NCBI RefSeq assembly: GCF_047425865.1
Contig: NZ_CP179735.1
Strand: one strand, 5' to 3'
Origin: Macrococcoides equi
GTDB lineage: Bacteria > Bacillota > Bacilli > Staphylococcales > Staphylococcaceae
DNA length: 64,000 bases
Under the pieces are notes generated by a model. That model worked only from the letters and a program-made list of their open reading frames with translations, was not told the origin of the DNA and made no database searches. Every line of letters starts with the position of its first letter. Within the stretch, counting starts at the first letter, position 1. This document shows, one piece after another, positions 24,783 through 31,960 of this stretch. The position numbers were made by a program, and so were the translations under genes.

Positions 24783-24836
24783 AAAAAAAGAGACCTAATG
24801 CATAAGCAATCGGCCTCAAGTAACGCAAATGAAGCC
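24783..24836 (-). promoter_or_regulatory. NSS leader terminator 1 and competing antiterminator
   Basis: On the minus strand GAGGCC (24817-24812) pairs with GGTCTC (24795-24790), extended by an inner TGC/GCA pairing, followed by seven T residues (24789-24783): an intrinsic terminator. The same 5' arm, TGAGGCC (24818-24812), can instead pair with GGCTTCA (24836-24830) in a 7-bp antiterminator. The two folds exclude each other. Confidence 0.75.
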
Positions 24837-24838
24837 GC

Positions 24839-24876
24839 CATAGATACTTATATCTATGACGAGCATAAATATAAGT
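24839..24876 (-). promoter_or_regulatory. Mutually exclusive upstream hairpins of the NSS leader
   Basis: Minus-strand ACTTATAT (24876-24869) can pair with ATATAAGT (24853-24846). Alternatively CATAGATA (24858-24851) pairs with TATCTATG (24846-24839) around a TAAG loop. The arms overlap, so only one can form. The first arm begins at the leader stop codon and would be covered by a ribosome on the Trp codons or stop. Confidence 0.65.
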
Positions 24877-24932
24877 TATGACAGCTGCCACCACATATTT
24901 AATTTTGCACTAGTTTGTACAAAAGTATTCAT
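24876..24932 (-). CDS. Leader peptide with tandem Trp codons (18 aa)
   Basis: The frame reads MNTFVQTSAKLNMWWQLS and stops with TAA. GTGAGG stands 8 bases before the ATG. The Trp codons are at 24893-24888, a few codons before the stop. Two adjacent Trp codons in 18 are very unlikely by chance and mirror the trpL leader of enteric bacteria. The peptide lies between a consensus promoter and two tandem terminators in front of an NSS transporter. Expected role: ribosome stalling at low Trp-tRNA changes which leader hairpins form. The direction of the switch is inference; the coding frame, ribosome-binding site and Trp codons are read directly. Confidence 0.8.
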   Translation of the reverse strand: MNTFVQTSAKLNMWWQLS

Positions 24933-24965
24933 TAACGTTACCTCACTTGTTTAATATTACTGACA

Positions 24966-24994
24966 ATTCTAACAGTTTGCCATTGGAACGTCAA
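24966..24994 (-). promoter_or_regulatory. Promoter of the NSS leader transcript
   Basis: Minus-strand TTGACG (24994-24989), a 17-bp spacer and TAGAAT (24971-24966). Transcription should start near 24959, giving about 240 nt of leader before the symporter. Confidence 0.8.
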
Positions 24995-25001
24995 TGATAA
25001 T

Positions 25002-25793
25002 TTATCTAGCATCATGAATATGGGTAATCGGTAATTGTACTGACAATATATATGACAGTATCATCATGATGATTACTACTAAAATTAAAATAATATCTCT
25101 ATAGCTAAACGGTAGTTGATAATAGTACGTTCTTTCACCATCATGGAAGCCTTTTTTCTCCATTGCAACTGACAGGCGATGTGCACGTCTAATATTTTGA
25201 CTCATTAAAGGTATCAGTAAATGCTTTAATCTTTTAATTCCTCTATATTGTCTAGTATCAATTACATGATAACGCATCTTAAGTGCATGCTTTAACTGAA
25301 AATATGATTCAAACATGAGCGGCACCATACGAATCGCTGCCATAAAAGCATATGCATATTTAGGTTTAATTTTCAGATGTTGCATCAAACTATAGAATAT
25401 CTTAACTACTTCACTAGTAAATGCTATTGAAAGCCCGTAAAAACTCACTGTCAATGTCCTTAAAGACAGATGTAATCCTCTAAACAAACTTTCTTTTGAT
25501 ATATGAATAATTCCCCACTCAAATAGCATCGTCTGTCCATCTCCGTAAAACACCATAAAGAGTGAAGAAGTTAAACTAAACAACAACATCATACTCACAA
25601 AAACTAAAATCAATTTAGCTCTGACACCACTCATACTCACCATAAATATAAACATTAAAATCGTTAAATATAACATCCAGTCAAAATTATGAATAAAAAT
25701 TACAACGGCAAATAGTATAATACCTAAGATTAATTTAGTAATAATATTTGCTTCATCCAGAAAGGTTGAATATATCTTAAACTGCTCATACAT
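25002..25793 (-). CDS. ykoC: ECF-type transporter T component (YkoC-like)
   Basis: A 263-residue CbiQ/EcfT family membrane protein with about five helices. The EcfT coupling motifs are visible as AAIRMVPLMFESYFQLKHALKMR (first A-R-x motif) and LIPLMSQNIRRAHRLSVAMEKKGF (second A-R-G-like motif near residue 200), which grip the two ATPase domains. In YkoEDC systems this protein links the thiamine-precursor-binding YkoE to the double ATPase YkoD. It overlaps ykoD by 8 bp, and the order ykoE-ykoD-ykoC downstream of a TPP riboswitch confirms the system. It is the last gene of the operon. Confidence 0.88.
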   Translation of the reverse strand: MYEQFKIYSTFLDEANIITKLILGIILFAVVIFIHNFDWMLYLTILMFIFMVSMSGVRAKLILVFVSMMLLFSLTSSLFMVFYGDGQTMLFEWGIIHISKESLFRGLHLSLRTLTVSFYGLSIAFTSEVVKIFYSLMQHLKIKPKYAYAFMAAIRMVPLMFESYFQLKHALKMRYHVIDTRQYRGIKRLKHLLIPLMSQNIRRAHRLSVAMEKKGFHDGERTYYYQLPFSYRDIILILVVIIMMILSYILSVQLPITHIHDAR

Positions 25794-27189
25794 TTTGAAG
25801 CCCCCTTACTTCAGCAAGGTGACCGTTTTGTATATTGAACACACGTGTTGGATAGCGTTCTATTAACTTTTCATCATGTGTCACCATTATAATCGATTGT
25901 CCGGCGGCAACCCGTGCTTTGAAGAGTTCTATTAGTTCAAAGGTGTTTTTACTATCCAGCCCAAAAGTAGGTTCATCCAGCAATATGATATCCGCTTTTG
26001 TGCTTAATGCAGTAGCCACACTCAGACGACGTTTTTGTCCCATTGATAACTCATACGGATGTCTATGTCGCAGATGATATAACTGTAATGACTTTAATAA
26101 TGCCACCGTCTCTGAAGCTGCACTCTTTTTATTCAGAAACTGATAGTTAAAGAAAATCTCATCATATACATTGCTTTGGATAAACTGCAACTCTGGATTC
26201 TGATAGACAAGATACATATGGTGTGCAGCATCTTTAATTTTTCGAAGTGCTTTGCCATTATAACTCATACTACCGTTATGCGGAATAATCTGCATAATCG
26301 TGTCTAACAACGTTGTTTTCCCTGCACCATTCTTACCAGTTATCGCAATCCATTCATGATCTCTGACATCTAAATGATCGATATGATATAACGGTTTATC
26401 TTTGCGTTTAATATCAACATCCGACAATGATAACTTGAAACGCTCTTCGGGCGGATGAAATAACAAAGGCTCAGGCGCGCATTTGTAAGCATGAGGATGC
26501 CACACCCCGTATTCATTTAATAATGCTTCGTGCTTAGCCAGTACTTCCTTTGGATGTCCACTTGTTACAATCTCACCAGAATGATTCATGACTATAATAC
26601 GGTCAACATGCTCCCATATATGTTCAACTTTATGTTCAACAATGAGCACTGTTTGATCCTCCCAAAGCTTAATCAATAGTTCCCATAAATTTCTGGTCGC
26701 TTCATGGTCGAGCATGGCTGTAGGTTCATCTAAAAATAATGTGTCTGCATTTTGCAGCAATGTCCCTGCAATGGCGAGCTTTTGTTTCATACCACCACTC
26801 AACTGACTAATCTGCTGATTTTTATCAACATTTAAGTTCACCTTTTTCAGTACATCCACTATTTTCTCATCCATCATAGTTCGCGGTACTTTCTTGTTCT
26901 CTAGAATAAAAGCTAATTCTTCATATACTTTCGGCATACAGAACTGACTATCAGGATCTTGAAAGATCACACTGGAATCATCATCAATTGTGAGTGCGTC
27001 ATATTTCATCGGTAGATCAATTAGATCTGGAACAATTCCACTCAATACGTTAAGCAATGTACTTTTTCCTGAGCCTGACGGACCTAGCAATAGCACTTTT
27101 TCTTTGTCTTTAATTTCTATATCTAATCCATCAAATATTTTCTCAGTTTCTCCGGGATATTTCAGACGTAAATTGGATACTTTAAGCAT
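25786..27189 (-). CDS. ykoD: Tandem ABC ATPase of thiamine/HMP ECF transporter
   Basis: A 467-residue protein with two ABC domains in one chain. Domain 1 (about 1-225) has Walker A GPSGSGKSTLL near 36, signature QLSGGMKQKLAI and Walker B LFLDEPTAMLD. Domain 2 (about 255-460) has GKNGAGKTTLL, signature ELSMGQKRRLSV and IILLDEPTFGLD. YkoD energises uptake of a thiamine precursor, probably hydroxymethylpyrimidine, with YkoE and YkoC. It starts 3 bp after ykoE and overlaps ykoC, so the three are one transcript controlled by the TPP riboswitch at 27797-27955. Confidence 0.92.
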   Translation of the reverse strand: MLKVSNLRLKYPGETEKIFDGLDIEIKDKEKVLLLGPSGSGKSTLLNVLSGIVPDLIDLPMKYDALTIDDDSSVIFQDPDSQFCMPKVYEELAFILENKKVPRTMMDEKIVDVLKKVNLNVDKNQQISQLSGGMKQKLAIAGTLLQNADTLFLDEPTAMLDHEATRNLWELLIKLWEDQTVLIVEHKVEHIWEHVDRIIVMNHSGEIVTSGHPKEVLAKHEALLNEYGVWHPHAYKCAPEPLLFHPPEERFKLSLSDVDIKRKDKPLYHIDHLDVRDHEWIAITGKNGAGKTTLLDTIMQIIPHNGSMSYNGKALRKIKDAAHHMYLVYQNPELQFIQSNVYDEIFFNYQFLNKKSAASETVALLKSLQLYHLRHRHPYELSMGQKRRLSVATALSTKADIILLDEPTFGLDSKNTFELIELFKARVAAGQSIIMVTHDEKLIERYPTRVFNIQNGHLAEVRGLQNV

Positions 27190-27191
27190 GC

Positions 27192-27782
27192 TTACAGACT
27201 ATCATAATCAGCTTGGCTTGAAGTTCTAAACAGCTTTGTGACGCCAGTCTGATCTAATGCTTTTACGATTAAGTAAGACAATAACCCGGTAACAAGTGCC
27301 CCACTAATAATACGCAATACAACATATAACAATACATTCCAGCCTGCTACTTCAGACATATAACCATAGTAATATTCAATAGGTAAGCTGATAATTGCTG
27401 CTGCAACACCTGCTAAAATACTAACCATCACAGTTCGTGAACGATATTTAAAAATCATAAATACTATTTCACACGCTAAACCTTGTAAAAATGCGAAAAC
27501 AAACGTTGGAATATCAAATTTCCCCATTACTATCGTTTCACCTGCACCGGCAGCAAACTCAGCAAGCAGAGCCACTCCTGCTTTTGGAACTATTAAATAA
27601 GCTACCACAGCTGCCATAAACCACACACCATACACTAACTGTTCTAAATGTAATCCTAGTGGCTTCATCGCCTCATATGGTAACCATACAAAGTTATAGA
27701 CGATAGCAAATAATACTGCGACCAATACTGTTACTAAAATATCCGACAACTTTAAACCTTTTTGCTTTACTGCTCTATTCAT
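27192..27782 (-). CDS. ykoE: Thiamine precursor ECF substrate-binding component YkoE
   Basis: A 196-residue membrane protein with five to six helices. Family features are VYNFVWLPYEAMKPLGLHLEQL near residue 30, AELLAEFAAGAGE-like segment ALLAEFAAGAGETIVMG near 75, and FLQGLACEIVFMIFKYR near 100. YkoE binds thiamine or its pyrimidine precursor. An upstream in-frame ATG adds a few codons but collides with the GGAGG; the ATG at 27782 has GGAGG 7 bases upstream and begins MNRAVKQKG. First gene of the ykoEDC operon, directly behind a TPP riboswitch. Confidence 0.9.
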   Translation of the reverse strand: MNRAVKQKGLKLSDILVTVLVAVLFAIVYNFVWLPYEAMKPLGLHLEQLVYGVWFMAAVVAYLIVPKAGVALLAEFAAGAGETIVMGKFDIPTFVFAFLQGLACEIVFMIFKYRSRTVMVSILAGVAAAIISLPIEYYYGYMSEVAGWNVLLYVVLRIISGALVTGLLSYLIVKALDQTGVTKLFRTSSQADYDSL

Positions 27783-27796
27783 TTCCATTCCTCCAT

Positions 27797-27955
27797 AAAA
27801 ATACGCACCCTTCAATTAAGAAGACTGCGCAAGGAAAAATAGACATAACAATGCTATGACTATACACTTCCCTACGCTAGTATCATCCAGATCAGGTTCA
27901 AAGGGTCTAAAGCTACAGCTTTATCTCAGTTTTTACAAACTCCCCTAGTGCGTTT
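27797..27955 (-). promoter_or_regulatory. TPP riboswitch with terminator expression platform
   Basis: The aptamer, about 27866-27955 on the minus strand, shows the THI-box core: AGGGGAGT at the 5' side, CTGAGATAAA, ACCCTTTGAACCTGATCTGG and the closing AGCGTAGGGAAG. Downstream, TGCGCA (27831-27826) pairs with TGCGTA (27807-27802) through an inner CTTC/GAAG, followed by five T residues: the terminator that TPP binding would favour. Controls ykoEDC. Confidence 0.95.
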
Positions 27956-27956
27956 A

Positions 27957-27987
27957 TTAATTTGTTAATTTGTTAATTTGTTAATTT
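27957..27987 (-). repeat. 8-bp tandem repeat between promoter and TPP aptamer
   Basis: TTAATTTG is repeated three full times plus seven bases (27957-27987) directly upstream of the aptamer. It falls at the start of the predicted transcript, so its copy number could vary by slippage. Confidence 0.85.
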
Positions 27988-27988
27988 C

Positions 27989-28017
27989 ACACTACCGTTG
28001 AAACTATTTTTTGTCAA
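27989..28017 (-). promoter_or_regulatory. Promoter of the ykoEDC operon
   Basis: Minus-strand TTGACA (28017-28012), a 17-bp spacer and TAGTGT (27994-27989). The -10 is weak but the spacing is ideal and the TPP aptamer follows about 35 bp later. Confidence 0.6.
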
Positions 28018-28147
28018 CGATAAATTACCAATGTTAATGTTTAATACATATTGAATATTACATTTCTCTCTTTACTTTACAAGTTGATATTTAAGATTTG
28101 AATGTAGATAATATAAATAAATAATAATCAGGAAAGTTGGCGATTCA

Positions 28148-28669
28148 TTGAAAAATATCACTATAAAACCCGTTACTCATAATGACTTAGAGGCTTTGAT
28201 ACACATCAGCAAGAAAACATTTGATGAAACTTTTAGACCCAATAACAATGATAAAGTGATGGATGATTATTTAGCCACATCCTTCACACATGAAAAAATG
28301 CTTGAACAGATAAACAATCCACACTCTGAATTTTATTTTGTGTATTACGATAATCAAATTGCCGGCTATTTAAAAATAAACATCAAAGATGCACAAACTG
28401 AAAAGATGGGCTCACACGCTATGGAGATTGAACGCATCTATGTGGATCAATCTTTTCAGAAACTAGGCATCGGAAAATTTTTGTATAATTTTGCACTTGA
28501 TCGTGCACATTTCATTAAAGTACAAAAGATTTGGCTCGGAGTATGGGAACATAATATTAATGCACTTGCTTTTTATAAAAAAATGGGTTTCAAACATGTA
28601 GATTCACATATCTTCCAGATGGGAGACGAGGCACAAACAGATTTGATCATGGAGAAAATAGTTGAATAA
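28148..28669 (+). CDS. paiA: GNAT N-acetyltransferase, PaiA-like
   Basis: A 173-residue GNAT enzyme that aligns closely, from memory, with Bacillus subtilis PaiA (spermine/spermidine acetyltransferase): INIKDAQTEKMGSHAMEIERIYVDQSFQKLGIGKFLYN carries the acetyl-CoA loop (Q-x-x-G-I-G) near residues 108-113, and IWLGVWEHNINALAFYKKMGFKHVDSHIFQMGDEAQTDLIM completes motif B. It detoxifies polyamines or related amines. The start is TTG, with AGGAAAG upstream and a promoter TTGATA-17-GATAAT at about 28083-28111. No paiB neighbour is present. It is transcribed divergently from ykoEDC. Confidence 0.88.
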   Translation: MKNITIKPVTHNDLEALIHISKKTFDETFRPNNNDKVMDDYLATSFTHEKMLEQINNPHSEFYFVYYDNQIAGYLKINIKDAQTEKMGSHAMEIERIYVDQSFQKLGIGKFLYNFALDRAHFIKVQKIWLGVWEHNINALAFYKKMGFKHVDSHIFQMGDEAQTDLIMEKIVE

Positions 28670-28778
28670 TGTTCACTTTTTCACAAATTAATTATATACA
28701 CCGCTGTATTCAACGGATATAATAGTTTTGTATATATAAATGTCTTATATTTCTTAAAAATATCGGGAGGAACAACAA

Positions 28779-29606
28779 ATGGCTATCGAAATTCCAGCAA
28801 AAACTATTGAAGACTCTTATCCTTCAAAAAGCAACATTGAAGACGTATTAAATCAGGTTGCTGCAAAAGAAGTATCGGCTGACCAAACACCAGGAAGATA
28901 TATATTAAAATCAATTATGTCAGGCTTCTTACTCGCTATCATGGCTGTCTTACAACTTGCAGTAAAAACTCAATTCGCTGAAGCAGGTCATGGTTTAGTC
29001 AACTTACTCGGCGCAATTGCTTTCAGTATTGCCCTCATCATGATTGTACTTACGAAATCAGAATTACTAACAAGTAACTTCATGTACATTACAGTTGCTT
29101 ATTACTTCAAAACAATTACTATGAGTAAAGTTATGAAGATCTTTACTTTGTGTTTCCTGGGAAATATTATTGGTGGATTCGTATTATTTGGGATGATGAC
29201 AGGCACTAAGGTAATGACTCCAGAAATGGTTGCAGCACTAACAAAAACTGTGAATGCCAAAACAATCGAAGCAAGCTGGCATGCTATTTTAATTAAAGGT
29301 ATCTTTGCAAACTTCTTCATCAATATCGGTATTTATCTGGCACTTCAAAGTAAAGAAATGTTAGCTAAAGTATTCTTTGTCGGTATTGGCGTAGTTATCT
29401 TCGTATTTATGGCCTACGAACACGTTGTGTATAATGCAGGATTATTTGCTGGTATGATGTTCTATAATATCGACGCATTATCTTGGATTGATGTGTTAAA
29501 AAATATCGTCTTTGCGTATATTGGTAACTATATCGGTGGTGGTATCTTTATCGGTTTAGTATTTGCTTACTTAAACGGCAAAAGAGACGATATCATTAAA
29601 CTATAA
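28779..29606 (+). CDS. Formate/nitrite transporter (FNT family)
   Basis: A 275-residue channel with six helices, family length 255-280. Typical FNT features: an N-terminal amphipathic segment, GFLLAIMAVLQLAV early, KSELLTSNFMYI near residue 87, GIFANFFINIGIYLAL near 173, and the pore histidine in YEHVVYNAGLFAGMMF near 208-223. FNT proteins pass formate, nitrite or hydrosulfide across the membrane as pentamers. No formate or nitrite enzyme is adjacent, so the ion is not determined; staphylococcal homologues are annotated formate/nitrite. Good GGGAGG Shine-Dalgarno at 28764-28769. A bidirectional terminator follows. Confidence 0.9.
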   Translation: MAIEIPAKTIEDSYPSKSNIEDVLNQVAAKEVSADQTPGRYILKSIMSGFLLAIMAVLQLAVKTQFAEAGHGLVNLLGAIAFSIALIMIVLTKSELLTSNFMYITVAYYFKTITMSKVMKIFTLCFLGNIIGGFVLFGMMTGTKVMTPEMVAALTKTVNAKTIEASWHAILIKGIFANFFINIGIYLALQSKEMLAKVFFVGIGVVIFVFMAYEHVVYNAGLFAGMMFYNIDALSWIDVLKNIVFAYIGNYIGGGIFIGLVFAYLNGKRDDIIKL

Positions 29607-29610
29607 GAAT

Positions 29611-29642
29611 AAAAGCGTGAATCTCTGCTTCACGCTTTTTTT
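29611..29642. terminator. Bidirectional terminator between FNT gene and mntR
   Basis: AAAAGCGTGAA (29611-29621) pairs with TTCACGCTTTT (29629-29639), followed by T residues on plus and by TTTT on minus. It separates two convergent genes whose ends are only 35 bp apart. Confidence 0.88.
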
Positions 29643-30276
29643 AATAGAATAACTTTTCTGCATTCTCAAAACTTAAGACAAATTCATGCTTACCTTTTTT
29701 GATATATATAATTTTATTTGATTCATCTTTTTTCATTATTTTTAACTGATCATTTACTCTCACTTGATGTTCTGATAAATATTTCAATAGTTCAACTTCA
29801 TCTTCTACTTGTTTTAAAGTAAAGGTTTGTTGCTCTTCTAAATTTAAAATGCTATCACTAAACTCTTCTATATCTTCACCTCTAGGAATTCTAGCACCAT
29901 GAGGACAAAACTCCGGATATCCGAGCATTTCATCGAGTCGCTCAATAAACATATCAGTCACTTTATGCTCTAATACTTCCGCTTCTGCATGAACCTCTTC
30001 CCAATTATATTTTAAAGATTCTATCAAGAAACATTCAATCAGACGATGTCTCTTCAATAATCTTATAACTTCTTTCATACCTGATGGTGTCAACTTCACA
30101 CCTTTATAAGGTTTAATTTCTACAAGTTGTTCCTTTTCAAGTCTTGTTATCATTTCCGACACTGATGGTGGTTTAATTGCCATAGCATTTGCAATAACTT
30201 TATTTGAAACAAAAGTATCTTTTCCCTTGTGATAGTAGATTGTTTTTAAATAATCTTCCTTTTCTTCTGTCAGCAT
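29641..30276 (-). CDS. mntR: Manganese-dependent repressor MntR (DtxR family)
   Basis: A 211-residue DtxR-family regulator. The winged helix covers about 1-65 (LTEEKEDYLKTIYYHKG ... KPPSVSEMITRLEKEQLV). The metal-binding/dimerisation domain (65-140) has HRLIECFLIESLKYNWEEVHAEAEVLEHKV with the His and Glu ligands. A C-terminal FeoA/SH3-like domain follows (about 150-211). The reading frame extends 12 codons further upstream, but staphylococcal MntR begins MLTEEKEDYLK and GAGGG precedes this ATG. It is divergent from mntABC and should repress it by binding the palindromes at 30353-30390 when Mn2+ is sufficient. Confidence 0.94.
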   Translation of the reverse strand: MLTEEKEDYLKTIYYHKGKDTFVSNKVIANAMAIKPPSVSEMITRLEKEQLVEIKPYKGVKLTPSGMKEVIRLLKRHRLIECFLIESLKYNWEEVHAEAEVLEHKVTDMFIERLDEMLGYPEFCPHGARIPRGEDIEEFSDSILNLEEQQTFTLKQVEDEVELLKYLSEHQVRVNDQLKIMKKDESNKIIYIKKGKHEFVLSFENAEKLFY

Positions 30277-30324
30277 TATATCCCTCTTCTCAACTATGTT
30301 CACAAAATCCACACAATTATGGTC

Positions 30325-30390
30325 TTGAATTTTTTCCGATTTACACCTACTATTAAACTAAAGTTTAGGTTTGCCTAAACTTTAGTTTAA
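30325..30390 (+). promoter_or_regulatory. mntABC promoter with long MntR-type palindrome
   Basis: TTGAAT (30325-30330), 17 bp, TACTAT (30348-30353). Starting at the last base of the -10 is a palindrome with perfect 17-bp arms (30353-30369 and 30374-30390). Its centre, TTTAGGTTTGCCTAAA, is a DtxR/MntR-type box. Each arm is itself palindromic (TAAACT-N2-AGTTTA), making three nested dyads over the transcription start. Confidence 0.85.
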
Positions 30391-30411
30391 AATTACAGAA
30401 AGTGTGATGTT

Positions 30412-31122
30412 ATGTTTCAAATTAATGATTTACATGTTGTGATGAATCATCAGACCATCTTGTCTCATATTCATTATACACAACATTCAACAGGTAAGAT
30501 AATCGGTATCATTGGTCCTAATGGGGCTGGAAAATCAACTTTATTTAAATCAATGCTCGGATTTATCCCGCATTCCGGAAATGCTTATTTCAACAATCAG
30601 CCACTGCACTCTAATCGACACTTATGTAGCTATGTTCCACAAAAATCATCTATTGATCTTACCTTCCCTATCACTGTAGAAGATGTTATCTTATCGGGAT
30701 TATATGGTGCAAGTAATACTAATAAGACATCTGGTTTTGATAAAGCAAATGCATTGATAAAGAAAATGAAACTTACTGCATTTAGACATAAGTCTTTAGA
30801 CCAGTTAAGTGGCGGTCAGCTACAACGCGTTCTACTGGCAAGAAGTTTAATGCAGGAAAAATCCATATATCTGCTGGACGAACCTTTTGTCGGAATAGAT
30901 TATAAAAGTTATGAAATCATAAGGGATTGTTTATTTGAAATCAAGCGTAACAATAAACTTATTTTTATCATTCATCATGATTTAAATTCAGCTCATTTAT
31001 TATTCGATGAAATTATTATGCTTAATCAAACAATCGTCGCTTATGGACCTACCCAAAATACTCTTACGCAAGAAAATTTATCAAAAACCTTTTTACAAGT
31101 AGGAGGTAACGCAGATGATTGA
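30412..31122 (+). CDS. mntA: Manganese ABC transporter ATP-binding protein MntA
   Basis: A 236-residue ATPase of the metal-importer (ZnuC/MntB) type. Walker A GPNGAGKSTLF lies near residue 36, the Q-loop VPQKSSIDLTFPITVED near 76, signature QLSGGQLQRVLLARSLM near 132, Walker B IYLLDEPFVGID and switch His in IIHHDLNSA. It drives Mn2+ uptake with MntB and MntC. It overlaps mntB by 8 bp. The promoter upstream carries the MntR palindrome. Subunit naming follows the staphylococcal convention, in which MntA is the ATPase. Confidence 0.94.
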   Translation: MFQINDLHVVMNHQTILSHIHYTQHSTGKIIGIIGPNGAGKSTLFKSMLGFIPHSGNAYFNNQPLHSNRHLCSYVPQKSSIDLTFPITVEDVILSGLYGASNTNKTSGFDKANALIKKMKLTAFRHKSLDQLSGGQLQRVLLARSLMQEKSIYLLDEPFVGIDYKSYEIIRDCLFEIKRNNKLIFIIHHDLNSAHLLFDEIIMLNQTIVAYGPTQNTLTQENLSKTFLQVGGNADD

Positions 31123-31942
31123 CTTTTATTCACAACTCATGAGTTATCCATTTTTACTTAGAGCACTAATTACAGCATCTGTAGTTGGTATTGTCTCAGG
31201 TATTGTTGGCTGTCTTATAACATTACGTGGTCTTAGTCTTATGGGAGATGCGATGAGCCATGCTGTATTACCCGGTGTTGCCATCAGTTTCCTACTTAAT
31301 ATCCCCATGTTTATAGGGGCATTAATCTCAGGATTAGTAACCAGTCTTATTATCGGAACGATCACAACGCACTCAAAAACAAAGAACGACGCTGCTATAG
31401 GCATCACCTTTACATGTCTTTTTTCAATCGGTGTGATTATCATCAGTTCGATACAATCAACAACTAATCTTTATAGTATTTTGTTCGGCAATATACTTAC
31501 AGTCACTCGTGAAGCGATGTGGACATCCATTGGTGTAAGTATATTAACAATTTTATTTATCATTTTTTGCTATCAGCCTTTAAAAATGACCACCTTTGAC
31601 CCTGTATTCAGTCAGATGAATGGTACACATCCCAAGTTTTGGCATTATACTGTGATGTTATTACTCGGATTAATTACTGTTATCAGCTTACAAACTGTCG
31701 GTATCATTCTTGTTGTAGCACTTCTCATTACCCCTGCTTCAAGCGCTTATTTAGTTTCGAAGTCACTGCATAGCATGATGATACTTTCTGCTCTTTTCGG
31801 ATTAATCAGTGCTGCAAGCGGAATGTATATAAGCTATCTATTGAATGTTCCAAGCGGCGCCTGTATTGTTATTTGCGCCAGCATCATATACGCAGTAATA
31901 TTCTGCTCAAAACATATACAAATAAGATACTTTGCACAATAA
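31115..31942 (+). CDS. mntB: Manganese ABC transporter permease MntB
   Basis: A 275-residue ABC-3 family permease with eight or nine helices. Conserved elements include GCLITLRGLSLMGDAMSHAVLPG near residue 37, where the D-x-x-S-H-A motif is diagnostic of metal importers, and VGIILVVALLITPASSAYLVSKS near 195, the ATPase-contacting loop. It forms the membrane channel for Mn2+ delivered by MntC. GGAGG precedes the start inside the end of mntA. It is followed 18 bp later by mntC. Confidence 0.94.
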   Translation: MIDFYSQLMSYPFLLRALITASVVGIVSGIVGCLITLRGLSLMGDAMSHAVLPGVAISFLLNIPMFIGALISGLVTSLIIGTITTHSKTKNDAAIGITFTCLFSIGVIIISSIQSTTNLYSILFGNILTVTREAMWTSIGVSILTILFIIFCYQPLKMTTFDPVFSQMNGTHPKFWHYTVMLLLGLITVISLQTVGIILVVALLITPASSAYLVSKSLHSMMILSALFGLISAASGMYISYLLNVPSGACIVICASIIYAVIFCSKHIQIRYFAQ

Positions 31943-31960
31943 ATTTACGGAGGTTTAATA

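Noticed and set aside
24653..24841. A 62-codon minus-strand frame over the NSS leader and gene start
   Set aside because: It reads through both terminator hairpins and overlaps the symporter start in another frame; no Shine-Dalgarno. The real peptide is the Trp-rich one at 24876-24932.
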